A DNA stretch of 64,000 bases from the NCBI GenBank assembly GCA_947625045.1, contig CANQMW010000010.1, positions 29,663 to 93,662 of the forward strand. The letters run 5' to 3'. Source of the DNA: an uncultured Oscillospiraceae bacterium. Lineage in GTDB: Bacteria; Bacillota; Clostridia; Oscillospirales; Oscillospiraceae. The notes under the pieces are model-generated. The model was not told where the DNA came from and searched no databases. It saw only the letters and a program-made list of their open reading frames with translations. Each line of letters starts with the position of its first letter. The first letter of the stretch is position 1. Shown piece by piece: positions 8,378-17,527 of this stretch. The position numbers and the translations under genes are program-made.

Positions 8378-10243
8378 TTACAGATTCTTGATAAACCAGT
8401 TGACCACGGCCTGCCACACGCCGGAAGCCACATCGACCGCCTTGTCCACCCCGTGGAGCAGATCGTCGTATATGACCTGGGTATGTCCCTCCCCGTCCGG
8501 CAGGGTCCGGATGAGAAGCTTCTCAAACACGCCGTCGTATACGTCGTCCGCCAGGTTGCGCTGGCTCCAGCCGAAGCCGCCCCACCGGCAGACGAAGCCG
8601 ATCTGCCCCTCGGAGACGTTTTCCACCCGGATGTCCTCCGCCGCTGTTTTGCCGTCGACGTCGATGCGCATATCGGCGCCGTTCAGCGTGATCGTCAGCG
8701 CGCGGTCGCCGGCGTCCCGGATGTCGATGTCCGCGACGTACTCCTGAGCGCCCTCCTCCACCGAGGCGGGGTCCCATCTCTCCACCTCTCTCGATTCGGC
8801 GAGAAAAGCGCTGGCGGTATCCACATCCTCGGCATACCGGGCGAGCGTGGACAGCTCCACCAGCCGGGCGGCCTTTTCGTCCTCCTCCACCGAGATGGGG
8901 TCGATCTGGTCAAAATCGTCCAGGTCCAGGGAAAACAGCTCCTTTTCCGCGCCGCCGGACAGCTCACCGGCTTTCAATATGTTGTTTTCCAGGGAGACGT
9001 AGACGGCGTTCTGTCCCGACTCGTCCGAGCGCAGCAGGACCCTCTGCATGCCCAGCTTATTGCCCGTGAGCTCCACATTTACCTGTCCGTCCCGGAAGGT
9101 ATGGCCCTTGAGCATCGCCAGGCCCTCCGATTCCGGCTCCGATGTGACGACGAGCTTTTCCTGCTTGCACTCCATAGCCCCCTGGCGCACGTCCCAATTG
9201 GCAAATTCCGTCTCATCCCCTGGCACGAACTGCAGCTCCAGGCCGCTGTCGTACTTTATGCGCATCAGCAGGTGGTTGATATACCAGTAGGACTGGGGCT
9301 GCATGCGGGTCAGGTCATAGATCGTGTGCTCCGGCTCCTGGGTCGTGTTCCAGCAGTCTCCCTCCCGGTTGAAGTTGAGTTGGAACAGCTTGTAGATCCA
9401 CTCACTGTTGACGTCGCTGACACGGTCGTTGTTGCCGAATTGGCCGGTATTGGAGTGCATGATGGAATAGAGCTTTGGCAGCGCACCGAGCTTGTCGGTG
9501 TACTCCCGGTCCATACCCTCGTAATCCGCGGATATCCGGGTGCGCATCTCAGAGTAGGACTCTTTGGGCACATCGTACTTGTCCCGGATATAGTCCATCA
9601 GGTAGTGGTTGTACTTCCTGCCGAGGCAGCCGGCCACCCTGGCGTATTCCAGGGTGTTCAGCTCGCCCAGGTAGTGGTCATACCGGTCAAAGACGTTGAT
9701 GTAAAACAGCCGGTAGCCGTTCGTGCCCAGCTCCCAATAGGTACTGTCCAGCAGCTCCTTCAGATCGTCTGCCAGGAGGAACTTGGGGTCGTTCAGCTCG
9801 AACTTCTCCGCGTAGGTCAGCATGGACGCTTTGAAGTTGTACTTTTCCAGGATCTTCTCGGCAAAGATCGCCGTATCCCGGCGGCCGTCCTCAAACATCA
9901 GGAACAGGGCCTTCTCCGGCAGGGGCGTCCCGTCCTCATAGTAGGCGATGATATCGTCCTGGGTCACGGTCACGAAGCCCTGCTCGTGCAGGGTCCGCAG
10001 CTGTTCATCCAGACGGGCGGTGCTGATCAGCGACGAGTCGCCCTCCCGGTCAACGCCGAACCAGGACAGGGCCACAAGTCCCGTGCTGGTCCCGCTGTCC
10101 ACAGAGGCCGGGTCGTAGGGCTCATATTCGCTGAAGGTGAACAGTGCCCGGATGATGAAGACCACCATCGCGATGAGCGCCAGACCCTCCAGGACCGACC
10201 GGACCGCCTTGACGACATCTTTCCTTGTCCAGTTCCTGCTCAC
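8378..10243 (-). CDS. Membrane-anchored polysaccharide deacetylase-like protein
   Basis: 621 residues: short cytoplasmic start, one membrane segment at about 17-35, large extracellular part. Residues about 60-330 look like a divergent deacetylase/glycosidase barrel of the kind found in PgaB- or PelA-type polymer modification; the usual TFDDG motif appears as LMFEDGRRD. The C-terminal half (about 350-580) is beta-rich and unrecognised. The start overlaps the glycosyltransferase stop by 4 bases (ATGA), so it is made in step with the polymerase. Deacetylating activity is not certain because the metal-binding triad is not clear. Confidence 0.75.
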   Translation of the reverse strand: MSRNWTRKDVVKAVRSVLEGLALIAMVVFIIRALFTFSEYEPYDPASVDSGTSTGLVALSWFGVDREGDSSLISTARLDEQLRTLHEQGFVTVTQDDIIAYYEDGTPLPEKALFLMFEDGRRDTAIFAEKILEKYNFKASMLTYAEKFELNDPKFLLADDLKELLDSTYWELGTNGYRLFYINVFDRYDHYLGELNTLEYARVAGCLGRKYNHYLMDYIRDKYDVPKESYSEMRTRISADYEGMDREYTDKLGALPKLYSIMHSNTGQFGNNDRVSDVNSEWIYKLFQLNFNREGDCWNTTQEPEHTIYDLTRMQPQSYWYINHLLMRIKYDSGLELQFVPGDETEFANWDVRQGAMECKQEKLVVTSEPESEGLAMLKGHTFRDGQVNVELTGNKLGMQRVLLRSDESGQNAVYVSLENNILKAGELSGGAEKELFSLDLDDFDQIDPISVEEDEKAARLVELSTLARYAEDVDTASAFLAESREVERWDPASVEEGAQEYVADIDIRDAGDRALTITLNGADMRIDVDGKTAAEDIRVENVSEGQIGFVCRWGGFGWSQRNLADDVYDGVFEKLLIRTLPDGEGHTQVIYDDLLHGVDKAVDVASGVWQAVVNWFIKNL

Positions 10244-11877
10244 GCCACGGTATCCTCTTTCTCACGCTCATAGGCCGTCCCGTCTGTCTGGTGACGGCCG
10301 GATTTCGATCTCTTCTTTTGCTGGCGCTCCAGCTTTGCCTGTTTCTTCTTCTCGGCTTCCTTCACGTCCTCAGGCGTCATCCTCGTGCCCCAGGTCGACT
10401 TCCAGAACGTCACCCACGCGATGGGCATCTGCCACAGCAGCACCGCCTCATAGTAGAAGCAGAACAGCATGCCCCACAGCCACGTGCTGCTCTTTCGCAG
10501 CAGCATCTGCGCGGCGCTCATCAGCAGGCTCATCATCAGGATACCGACCAGGAAGGTGGTCGGGAACACCCGGTGCGCGATGGGAACGTAGACCAGGTTA
10601 TACAAAACGACTATGGGCGCGGCAAGAGGGACCAAAAGCCCGATATAGAACAGGACCGCGCTGAACGGCTCCTTGCGCCACATGAACTTGCCCGCCATGA
10701 TGGACTCGCGCAGCCACGAACGCTTCCAGCGCATCTGCTGTTTCAGAAAGACGGGATACTCGTTCGGCACGATTGTGCTGCACACCGCCGAATCCTGATA
10801 ATTGGTGCGGTGGTGCTGGAGAACAAAGTTGGTCATGCTCCGGTCGTCGCCGAAGGTGGCCCGCTGGCCAAGGAATTTCTGATCCCGCCATGCCTGAAGG
10901 TTATCCAGCACGATATCCTTCCGGTAGCAGGACAGCGGCCCGGACAGGCATGTGACCGTATCAAATACGGCCTCCGCCGCCTTCATGATGCGAAAGGCGA
11001 TGTAGTAACGCACGGACTGCATCTTCGTCAGGCCGTTGGTATACGTGTTGGCCACATCCGTCCGTCCGGCCACACCGCCCATTTTCGGGTCCTTGAAGGG
11101 CTGGACCAGATTGCGGATCGCGAACACATCCAGAAAGCTGTCTGAATCCACAAAGACGAGAAGATCGTTCTTTGCCTCCAGCGCGCCCGTGGACAGCGCT
11201 TCGCGCTTGCCGCCGTTTTTCTCCTGCACGATCAGGCGGACCCGCTCCTTCACACGGAAACGGGAGTTGCCCCGGTCGATCTCGTCGATCGTATCCAGGA
11301 CCCGCTGGGCGGAACCGTCCGTGGAACAGTCGTCGATGATCAGCACTTCCAGCTTGTCGATCGGATAGTCCTGGTTGACGCAGCTCTGCACGGTCTTGCC
11401 GATCCAGGTCTCCTCATTGAAGCACGGTATCAGGATCGTCACGCTCGGCGTGAAATTCACATCGATGGGCACAGGCTTGTAAAACGCGCCCAGCAGATAC
11501 CGGCTCAGGAGGAATACCATGGCCATGATGCTGTAGAGATATAACCACCGGTTGAATTTGAAATAGATGACGCTTTCGGCGCGCATCAGCATGACAGTGG
11601 CAACGATCATGAACAGCATGATCGACGCTGTTGTCAGTTCGATGCGGTCCTTTCGCCGGGCCGCGTACTTGGACAGAGGCAGGGCGAATTGGACGCCGGC
11701 ATACACGCCGTCCTCCCGTTCAAAGAAGCGGGCGCAGGTGAATTTCTGCTTCACCGACATCTCCAGCCCCTCCGGCAGCGCGCCGGGCTTGATCTCAAAT
11801 GATATGACGCGCCCCGAGGCCTTCTCCAGCACCTCCCTGTCCGACGGATCCTCCAGCCGCAGCAGCGCGCCCGTCAT
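10240..11877 (-). CDS. Processive family 2 glycosyltransferase, PilZ-linked (minimal extent)
   Basis: From the first ATG at 11877 the product has 545 residues. It is a membrane synthase of the hyaluronan/chitin/cellulose type: two membrane segments, then IPCFNEE, DDCS, a DSDS metal motif, GDDRS and QMRWKRSW (QxxRW), then three or more membrane segments and a basic tail. It would polymerise and export a sugar chain from a UDP-sugar. The 11877 ATG lies inside a PilZ signature (DLSMTG), so the real protein begins upstream although no ATG, GTG or TTG is in frame there; see the separate entry. A PilZ domain suggests c-di-GMP control, but the usual RxxxR motif is not clear. Confidence 0.9.
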   Translation of the reverse strand: MTGALLRLEDPSDREVLEKASGRVISFEIKPGALPEGLEMSVKQKFTCARFFEREDGVYAGVQFALPLSKYAARRKDRIELTTASIMLFMIVATVMLMRAESVIYFKFNRWLYLYSIMAMVFLLSRYLLGAFYKPVPIDVNFTPSVTILIPCFNEETWIGKTVQSCVNQDYPIDKLEVLIIDDCSTDGSAQRVLDTIDEIDRGNSRFRVKERVRLIVQEKNGGKREALSTGALEAKNDLLVFVDSDSFLDVFAIRNLVQPFKDPKMGGVAGRTDVANTYTNGLTKMQSVRYYIAFRIMKAAEAVFDTVTCLSGPLSCYRKDIVLDNLQAWRDQKFLGQRATFGDDRSMTNFVLQHHRTNYQDSAVCSTIVPNEYPVFLKQQMRWKRSWLRESIMAGKFMWRKEPFSAVLFYIGLLVPLAAPIVVLYNLVYVPIAHRVFPTTFLVGILMMSLLMSAAQMLLRKSSTWLWGMLFCFYYEAVLLWQMPIAWVTFWKSTWGTRMTPEDVKEAEKKKQAKLERQQKKRSKSGRHQTDGTAYEREKEDTVA

Positions 11878-12435
11878 GGACAGATCCAGGATCCGGCACC
11901 GCAGGGAGGACCGCGGCGCTCCGCCTCTGCGGCAGGTGATCTTAGCGGGCAGGTCTACCTCGTAGCGGATGCCCTCATTCAGAGACTGGACATACTTTTT
12001 GAAGTCATGGTCCCGCTCCTCGCCGGCTGTGTTTCCGCGCCGGTCGCCGCCCAGTCGGATCCCCTCCGGGTCCGGTACATTGGGCAGGGTCCTCCGGTCG
12101 CCCTTGGGCTTGAGGAGGATGTCGGCAGGCGGTTCCTTCTTTTTCCGGGGACCTCTCCTTATCCTGAAAAGCCTGGAAAAGGATCCTGCCTTCGCCCCGG
12201 AGGGTAACGGAACGTCCTCCGTCTCCTCTGAGGAGCCGGTCTCATGTTCAGTTTTTTGCGCCTCGACCTGAACGCCCGGCTTCGATTCCGGTTTCTCTCC
12301 TGCAGCCGATCGGGATGCCTCGGCGAGGCACGGTCCCTCTTCGGGACTTATTCCGCTGTCTTTGCGGGGGCGTCCTCCCGCACTATAAAAGAATAAACAG
12401 TGCCTGACGGACCGGGCTCCGAAGCGGGACCCCCG
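11878..12435 (-). other. In-frame N-terminal extension of the glycosyltransferase (PilZ start plus linker)
   Basis: The frame of the glycosyltransferase stays open for 186 codons above its first ATG, back to a TGA at 12436-12438. Near 11880-12000 it encodes the first half of a PilZ-like domain (YEVDLPAKI..ILDLS). Further upstream it is a charged Pro/Glu/Lys-rich linker. No ATG, GTG or TTG occurs in it. The upper end overlaps the last 29 codons of the preceding coiled-coil gene, whose TAA overlaps an in-frame ATA at 12351-12349. Translation may use a rare start codon, a frameshift from the preceding gene, or the assembly may carry an indel. Confidence 0.65.
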
Positions 12436-13046
12436 TCATTGCCGGTCTCCCCGCTCTCCGGGGCCGCGGTCTTATCTGGATGATCGGCGATATACTGCTT
12501 TACGGAAGGTATATCCGAAACGGCCTCTTCCTTCGGCTCGGCCTTTTCAAACGGAAACGATCCCATCAGCTCGCTGAACATAGCGGCGATATCGGTATCC
12601 TTATCAAAGGCCGCCTGTCCAACGGTGAGCGAAGCCTCGTTCAAACGTTCGACCGCCTGCTGGATCTGAGAAAGATAGAGGTTGTAGCACTCCTGGAATG
12701 CCTGCACCCGCTGATGAAGAACGGCCGTCTCCTCTTCCCGGCGCTGCTTCAGCTCCTGGTCCAGAAGAGCGCGCTTTTCTTCCATTTCCTGCTGGAAAGC
12801 CTTCTTCGCATTCTGCCGGTCCAGTTCATCCTGCCGGGCCCTTTCGTTCAGCTCCTCCAGTTTTTTGCGCAGAGCGTCACGGATCTCAGCTGTGGCCTGA
12901 TCCTCCACCGCCGTGTGGCTGCGAAGTTCATCCAGCACGGCGCGGTCTGCCGCATAAGATGTTTTCACTTCTTCAAGCTGCTGTTCCAGGTTCGCAACGC
13001 TTTGCAGCAGCTCCAGTAACTTGGACTTGTCTTTCTTTCCGAACAT
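12348..13046 (-). CDS. Coiled-coil protein of the polysaccharide operon
   Basis: 232 residues. The start MFGKKDKSK at 13046 follows AGGAGG by 8 bases and is preferred to an ATG at 13070. Residues about 8-110 are a heptad-rich coiled coil with long runs of Glu, Lys, Gln and Leu; the C-terminal 70 residues are acidic, Pro/Gly-rich and probably disordered. No membrane segment or known domain. It sits between the nucleotide-sugar dehydrogenase and the synthase, so it may be a scaffold or localisation factor for the synthase (inference). Confidence 0.8.
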   Translation of the reverse strand: MFGKKDKSKLLELLQSVANLEQQLEEVKTSYAADRAVLDELRSHTAVEDQATAEIRDALRKKLEELNERARQDELDRQNAKKAFQQEMEEKRALLDQELKQRREEETAVLHQRVQAFQECYNLYLSQIQQAVERLNEASLTVGQAAFDKDTDIAAMFSELMGSFPFEKAEPKEEAVSDIPSVKQYIADHPDKTAAPESGETGNDGGPASEPGPSGTVYSFIVREDAPAKTAE

Positions 13047-13084
13047 CTCTGTTTCCTCCTGTGAAAACACACGTCAAAAATGAC

Positions 13085-14407
13085 TTACAGGCTCCAGTAC
13101 CGATATCCCTGCCCCTCGAGGGAGGAACGGTCAAAAATGTTGCAGATGTCGATGATCAGCTTCGCTCCGTCAGGACGGAGCATGCGGCGAAAGTCCGCGT
13201 CTGTCCACGAGAGGAACGCCCGGTGATCGGCGCCGATGATCAGGCAGTCGCCGTCCCGTATATCCTCCATCGCCACAGGCTCCCGGCCGTACACCGGGGC
13301 GATATCCCCGGGGGCCGCCATGGGATCGGCGATCTTTACGTCCACCCCATAGGACGCCAGTATGTCCGCGATCTGCTTCATCTTGGCGTTGCGCATGTCC
13401 CGCACATTGCCCTTAAAGGTCAGCCCCAGCGCGTAGACCCGCTGCCCGGCAGGGTTTTTCCCGGTGGTGGTGAATGCCCGGATGATCTGCTGCGCGATCA
13501 TGACGGGAATATCCTCATTGACGGCCCGGGCGGCCAGCAGGAGATTTGCGTGATAATTCATCCGCTCCGCCTCCTGGATCAGGTAATACGGATCCACGCC
13601 GATGCAGTGGCCGCCGACCAGGCCGGGCCGGAATCCAAGGGCATTCCATTTCGTGTTCATGGCGTTCAGCACGTCGATGGTATCCACGCCGATCCGGTGC
13701 AGGATCTGGGCGATCTCGTTCATAAACGCGATATTGACGTCCCGCTGGGTATTTTCCACGATCTTGGCGGCCTCCGCCACCTTGATGCTTCTGGCCCTGT
13801 AAAGCGATCCGGAAACACTTCCGTCAAACAGGAGACCGTACACCTTCCCGACCTTTTCCAGGGCGGTCTCGTCCTGCCCGGAAATGATCTTGACCGTGCT
13901 GGTCAGCGTATGCTTCTTGTCTCCCGGGTTGATCCGCTCGGGTGAATAGCCCACCCAGAAATCCCGGCCGGCCTTCATGCCGGACCGCTTCTCCAGGATG
14001 GGTATGCATACATCCTCCGTCACGCCGGGGTAGACGGTGGATTCGTATACGACCAGATCGCCCGGGGAGAGATGTTCGCCAACGGTATTGCTTGCGCCGA
14101 TCAGCGGCGCCAGGTCCAGGGTCTTGTCGTCATGCACCGGCGTAGGAACAGCGACGATGAACACGGCGGCGGCATCCAGCTTGGCCGGATCGTCCGTGTA
14201 ATCGACCTTGGCGCTTTTCAGCGTCTCCTGCGAGAGCTCACCGGAGGGATCGACACCGCCGCGGAGCAGTTCGATCTTCTCCTTTACAACGTCGAATCCA
14301 ATGGCAGGGACCTTTTTGGAAAAACCGATTGCCAGCGGGAGCCCCACATATCCTATGCCAACGACAGCGATCGGCCCTTCCTCGTTTTTGATCTCATTTT
14401 TCTCCAT
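13085..14407 (-). CDS. UDP-N-acetylhexosamine dehydrogenase (TviB/WbpA type)
   Basis: 440 residues. Oxidises the C6 hydroxyl of a UDP-sugar twice with NAD+ to give a UDP-uronic acid. Seen: N-terminal Rossmann loop VGIGYVGLP, VAVPTP, ESTVYPG, and the catalytic cysteine in GGHCIGVDPYYL. That last motif groups it with UDP-GlcNAc/GalNAc dehydrogenases rather than UDP-glucose dehydrogenases. GGAGGGG lies upstream of the start at 14407. As first gene of the minus-strand operon it probably supplies an acidic sugar to the synthase downstream. Confidence 0.9.
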   Translation of the reverse strand: MEKNEIKNEEGPIAVVGIGYVGLPLAIGFSKKVPAIGFDVVKEKIELLRGGVDPSGELSQETLKSAKVDYTDDPAKLDAAAVFIVAVPTPVHDDKTLDLAPLIGASNTVGEHLSPGDLVVYESTVYPGVTEDVCIPILEKRSGMKAGRDFWVGYSPERINPGDKKHTLTSTVKIISGQDETALEKVGKVYGLLFDGSVSGSLYRARSIKVAEAAKIVENTQRDVNIAFMNEIAQILHRIGVDTIDVLNAMNTKWNALGFRPGLVGGHCIGVDPYYLIQEAERMNYHANLLLAARAVNEDIPVMIAQQIIRAFTTTGKNPAGQRVYALGLTFKGNVRDMRNAKMKQIADILASYGVDVKIADPMAAPGDIAPVYGREPVAMEDIRDGDCLIIGADHRAFLSWTDADFRRMLRPDGAKLIIDICNIFDRSSLEGQGYRYWSL

Positions 14408-14604
14408 TATGTACTTCCCCTCCGATCCTGATTTGTTCTTACAGGTCCGGCGCCCGGCCGCGCCGGATCACCGGTGCTCTCATCTTGGGCTTTCTTGCAA
14501 TACTTATGGTTATTATAACACATATTGAACAATAATGGGAGAGGATATTTGCAATTTATGTGCAATTATATGCATCTTACGGCAAATACCTTTGTTGAAG
14601 ATAA
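14408..14604 (-). promoter_or_regulatory. Leader and probable promoter of the polysaccharide operon
   Basis: On the minus strand TGTTATAAT ends at 14512, an extended -10 without a good -35. The roughly 100-base leader that follows contains a perfect 8-bp GC hairpin (TCCGGCGC/GCGCCGGA) before the ribosome site. I see no gene here and no recognisable riboswitch. Confidence 0.4.
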
Positions 14605-14634
14605 GAAACCACCCTGCCAACGGCAGGGTAGTTT

Positions 14635-15087
14635 TCATGACTCCATCTGTTTGCCCAGAAAGCCGGAGACGGTGGTGGCCAGCTTTAGCTCCGTGTCGCC
14701 GGCCTTGACGCCGTCGGGCCGCTCCAGGAACACTACGCATCCCAGCACGTCTCCCTCCGAGAGGATGGGAACGGCCACCGCCGCGGCGGGGCCGTCCTCC
14801 CCGTCCGTCACGGGCAGTGCCTTGGCGCCCGGCTCCGCCCGGTAGGGACGGCGGGCCTCCATGAGCTGCTCCAGTTCGGAGCTTATATGCCTGTCCAGTA
14901 TCTCCTTCCGGCCCTGGCCGGCAGCGGCGATGACGCTGTCCCGGTCGCACACGGCGGCGGTGTAGTCCGCGGCCTTGTGCATGGACTCGCATATCTGCTC
15001 GGCGAAGGAGCTCAGCTCGCCCATGGGGGAGTATTTCTTGAAGATGACCTCCCCGTCCTTCTCTGTATAGATCTCGAGGGGGTCACC
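14635..15087 (-). pseudogene. spoVT: Truncated spoVT copy (C-terminal GAF-like part only)
   Basis: The encoded C-terminal 150 residues match those of the intact gene at 30346 except for one Gly/Ser change, but the first 27 codons (the DNA-binding AbrB hairpin) are missing. By my alignment the DNA match runs from the terminator at about 14605 to 15087 and then stops abruptly in GGTCACC. About 17 base differences over 455 bases are nearly all synonymous. A TTG at 15129 could add 14 unrelated residues, so a short protein is possible, but it could not bind DNA as SpoVT does. Confidence 0.85.
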
Positions 15088-15198
15088 GCCACTGATAACG
15101 TTGACGCCAAAACAGGAATTTATCAGCAATATGCTGCATTTGGCAAAGAGAATTTGTGGAGAGTGATGAAAACGGCGAGCGATGAAATGAGCGATGTA

Positions 15199-15227
15199 TT
15201 GCCTCTCAGAGAAAAGCGCGTTATAAT
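15199..15227 (+). promoter_or_regulatory. Promoter of the HD-domain gene
   Basis: TTGCCT at 15199-15204, 17-base spacer, TATAAT at 15222-15227. It begins 110 bases after the break in the truncated spoVT copy. Confidence 0.65.
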
Positions 15228-15310
15228 TGCGTCGGGAAAGTACATAACCCTGGCGATCATGGCGCCAGAGGAAACGCGAGCAGCATTATGGAGCAAAGGA
15301 GGGGCATGCC

Positions 15311-15799
15311 TTGACGATATCTCAAATCATGGAAAAGATGATCAGCTGTTCCAATGGGAATATCCATGACATCGAACATCTGACCCACGTGTGGACATAT
15401 GCCAAGACCATTGGAGAGCTGGAGGGGCTGGACAGGGAGACTCAGTTCATCCTTGAGGTGTCGGCCATCACCCACGACATCGCCTGTCCCCTGTGTCGGG
15501 AGAAGTACGGCAGCGCCAGCGGGAAACGTCAGGAGGAGGAAGGCCCTGCTCTGGTTCGGGCTTTTCTGGCGGACACGGACATGACGCCGGCACAGATCGA
15601 GCGGGTGGCGTACCTGGTGGGGCATCACCACACACTCCATGACATCGACGGACTGGACTATCAGATACTGATCGAGGCGGACTACATCGTGAATGCCTGC
15701 GAGGGCAGGTACGATAAAGAGACTGTCAGAGCGTTCATGGAAAAGTTCATGCGGACCGGGAGCGGGCGACGCTTGGCCCGGGCCGTGTTCCAAATTTGA
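15311..15799 (+). CDS. HD-domain phosphohydrolase
   Basis: 162 residues. Metal-dependent phosphohydrolase of the small HD family; the substrate is unknown and is likely a nucleotide or other phosphomonoester. Seen: EHLTHV, the central THD in SAITHDIACP, and GHHH further on. The start is TTG 15311, set by AAAGGAGG at 15295-15302. An ATG at 15304 runs into a stop after two codons. The Fic gene follows 31 bases after the stop on the same strand, so the two may form one unit. Confidence 0.8.
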   Translation: MTISQIMEKMISCSNGNIHDIEHLTHVWTYAKTIGELEGLDRETQFILEVSAITHDIACPLCREKYGSASGKRQEEEGPALVRAFLADTDMTPAQIERVAYLVGHHHTLHDIDGLDYQILIEADYIVNACEGRYDKETVRAFMEKFMRTGSGRRLARAVFQI

Positions 15800-15830
15800 A
15801 AGATGCCGGAGGGGAAACGTGAGGTGTCCT

Positions 15831-16817
15831 ATGAAGAACGAACAGCCTCCCTTTGAGATCACGAACAGGATCGTGGACCTGGTGGCTCAGGTGGCGGAGC
15901 TGGCCGGGCGGCTCTCCGTCTCGGACAGGCTCTCGGCTGACCCGGTGCTGCGCCGGGCCAATCGCATCCGCACCATCCATGGTTCCCTGGCCATCGAGCA
16001 GAACACCCTCAGCCTGGAGCAGGTGACGGCGGTGCTGGGCGGCAAACAGGTGCTGGCCCCGCCCAGGGATGTGGCGGAGGTCAAAAACGCCTATGAGATA
16101 TACGAGCGGCTGGACGGGCTGGACCCCTATTCCATAGACGACCTGCTGACGGCCCATGGGGTGATGACCCGGGGGCTGGTGGAGGAGTCCGGCGTATTCC
16201 GCTCCCGGCCAGTGGACGTGGTGGACCAGACCGGGCGGGTGGTGCATCTGGGCACACTGCCCCAGTATGTGCCGGAGTCGGTGCAAAAGCTGCTGGACTG
16301 GACCCGGGACAGCGACGTGCATATGCTGATCAAGAGCTGCGTGTTCCACTACGAGCTGGAGCTCATCCACCCCTTCGCCGACGGCAATGGCCGCATCGGG
16401 CGGCTGTGGCACACGTTGCTGCTGTCCAGGTGGGCCCCGATCTTCGCCTGGCTGCCGGTGGAGTCCATCATCCATAAGAACCAGCAGGGCTACTACGACG
16501 CCATCAACGCCTCCAACGACGCGGGCGCGTCCACGGCCTTTATCGAGTTCATGCTGTCAGTTATCAAGTCATCGCTCATGGAGGCGCTGGATGTGAGGGA
16601 TGAAACGAGCGATGAAGCGGCAGACAGGGCCGCTGCCCGCCGGCGGAAGATCGAGGAGTATCTGCGGGCCCATGACCATATCAGCAACGCGGATGTGCGC
16701 GCGCTGTGCGGCGTGTCTCCCGCCACGGCAAACCGCATCCTGGCTGCCCTGACGGCGGAGGGAGAGTTGGTCAAATGCCGTGTGGCGAGCCATTGGGCAT
16801 ATAGAAAGGGCGAGTAA
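15831..16817 (+). CDS. Fic family protein (putative AMP-transferase)
   Basis: 328 residues. Fic enzymes usually transfer AMP from ATP to a hydroxyl of a target protein. The full core motif HPFADGNGRIGR lies at 180-191. The N-terminal inhibitory helix appears as SLAIEQ at 52-57, close to the (S/T)xxxE(G/N) consensus with Q in the last place, so it looks like a class II self-inhibited Fic. The C-terminal 60 residues form a winged-helix-like segment (VRALCGVSPATANRIL). ATG 15831 follows GAGG by 6 bases. Accessory in this region; the target is unknown. Confidence 0.9.
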   Translation: MKNEQPPFEITNRIVDLVAQVAELAGRLSVSDRLSADPVLRRANRIRTIHGSLAIEQNTLSLEQVTAVLGGKQVLAPPRDVAEVKNAYEIYERLDGLDPYSIDDLLTAHGVMTRGLVEESGVFRSRPVDVVDQTGRVVHLGTLPQYVPESVQKLLDWTRDSDVHMLIKSCVFHYELELIHPFADGNGRIGRLWHTLLLSRWAPIFAWLPVESIIHKNQQGYYDAINASNDAGASTAFIEFMLSVIKSSLMEALDVRDETSDEAADRAAARRRKIEEYLRAHDHISNADVRALCGVSPATANRILAALTAEGELVKCRVASHWAYRKGE

Positions 16818-16861
16818 CGGCGTCAAGAGCTTAGTGAGAGATTGAAAGGTGAAAGATAATC

Positions 16862-17386
16862 ATGTGGCTGAAAATGGACCTTGAAGGAATTGAATTCTGT
16901 TTTCGGATAGCTGGCTACAAGAAATCTACAAAAGATAATTGTTACGACGAGTGGTGTAAGGTGGATTTAGCTGTCAAGGCTGGAGATTGGCTGAATTATC
17001 ATGTCGAAGCCAGCGAGATGCTACTTGCAATGGAAGTGGAGACTCTAAAAGACGCTATTGATGATTTACTTAACGATAGACTTGAACAACCAAATGAATT
17101 GGGATTCATTGAACCAGATATTGAATTTGAGCTTTATCCGAAGGAAGATCTTCGGAATAACCCCAGATTTCTGTATATCGCACCTGGAAACGAGATAGCA
17201 GATATCTATATGGAGCTCGTTATATCATTCTGGCATAATGGCCTGACTGCGAATAGATTAATAATGGGATTTGTCCAGGCTGATATGGAAAAACTGGAGT
17301 GCTATTTAAAGCACATCATAGGGATCATAAATAAAGACGATGCTATGGTGCAGAAGATGATAGCAGACGGAGAGATGTACGAGTAA
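16862..17386 (+). CDS. Hypothetical protein, AT-rich
   Basis: 174 residues, acidic, no signal peptide or membrane segment. Not recognised with confidence; size, acidity and strand pattern resemble contact-toxin immunity proteins (WapI-like), but no toxin gene is adjacent. Base composition is clearly lower in GC than the Fic gene before it, which points to separate acquisition. It follows Fic by 44 bases. Confidence 0.65.
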   Translation: MWLKMDLEGIEFCFRIAGYKKSTKDNCYDEWCKVDLAVKAGDWLNYHVEASEMLLAMEVETLKDAIDDLLNDRLEQPNELGFIEPDIEFELYPKEDLRNNPRFLYIAPGNEIADIYMELVISFWHNGLTANRLIMGFVQADMEKLECYLKHIIGIINKDDAMVQKMIADGEMYE

Positions 17387-17474
17387 CCACATGAGATAGC
17401 AGCAGTTTAGTAAGAATGATTTGTAATGGTTATTCTTTGATCATTAAAAGTATGTGAAAACTCTTTTCACACAT

Positions 17475-17503
17475 TCGACAGGCTGCGGACGTCTTGGTAT
17501 GAT
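17475..17503 (+). promoter_or_regulatory. Promoter of tnpV
   Basis: TCGACA at 17475-17480, 17-base spacer, TATGAT at 17498-17503. It is followed by AAAAAGGAGG before the start at 17528. Confidence 0.6.
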
Positions 17504-17527
17504 GGAAGAAAAAAGGAGGTCTGCGCG

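Noticed and set aside
7313..10273. 986-codon open frame on the plus strand opposite the GH18-like and deacetylase-like genes
   Set aside because: It is the complement of two well-supported minus-strand genes with motifs, membrane anchors and coupled starts; its own translation has no domain and is rich in His, Val and Gly as expected of an antisense shadow in GC-rich DNA.
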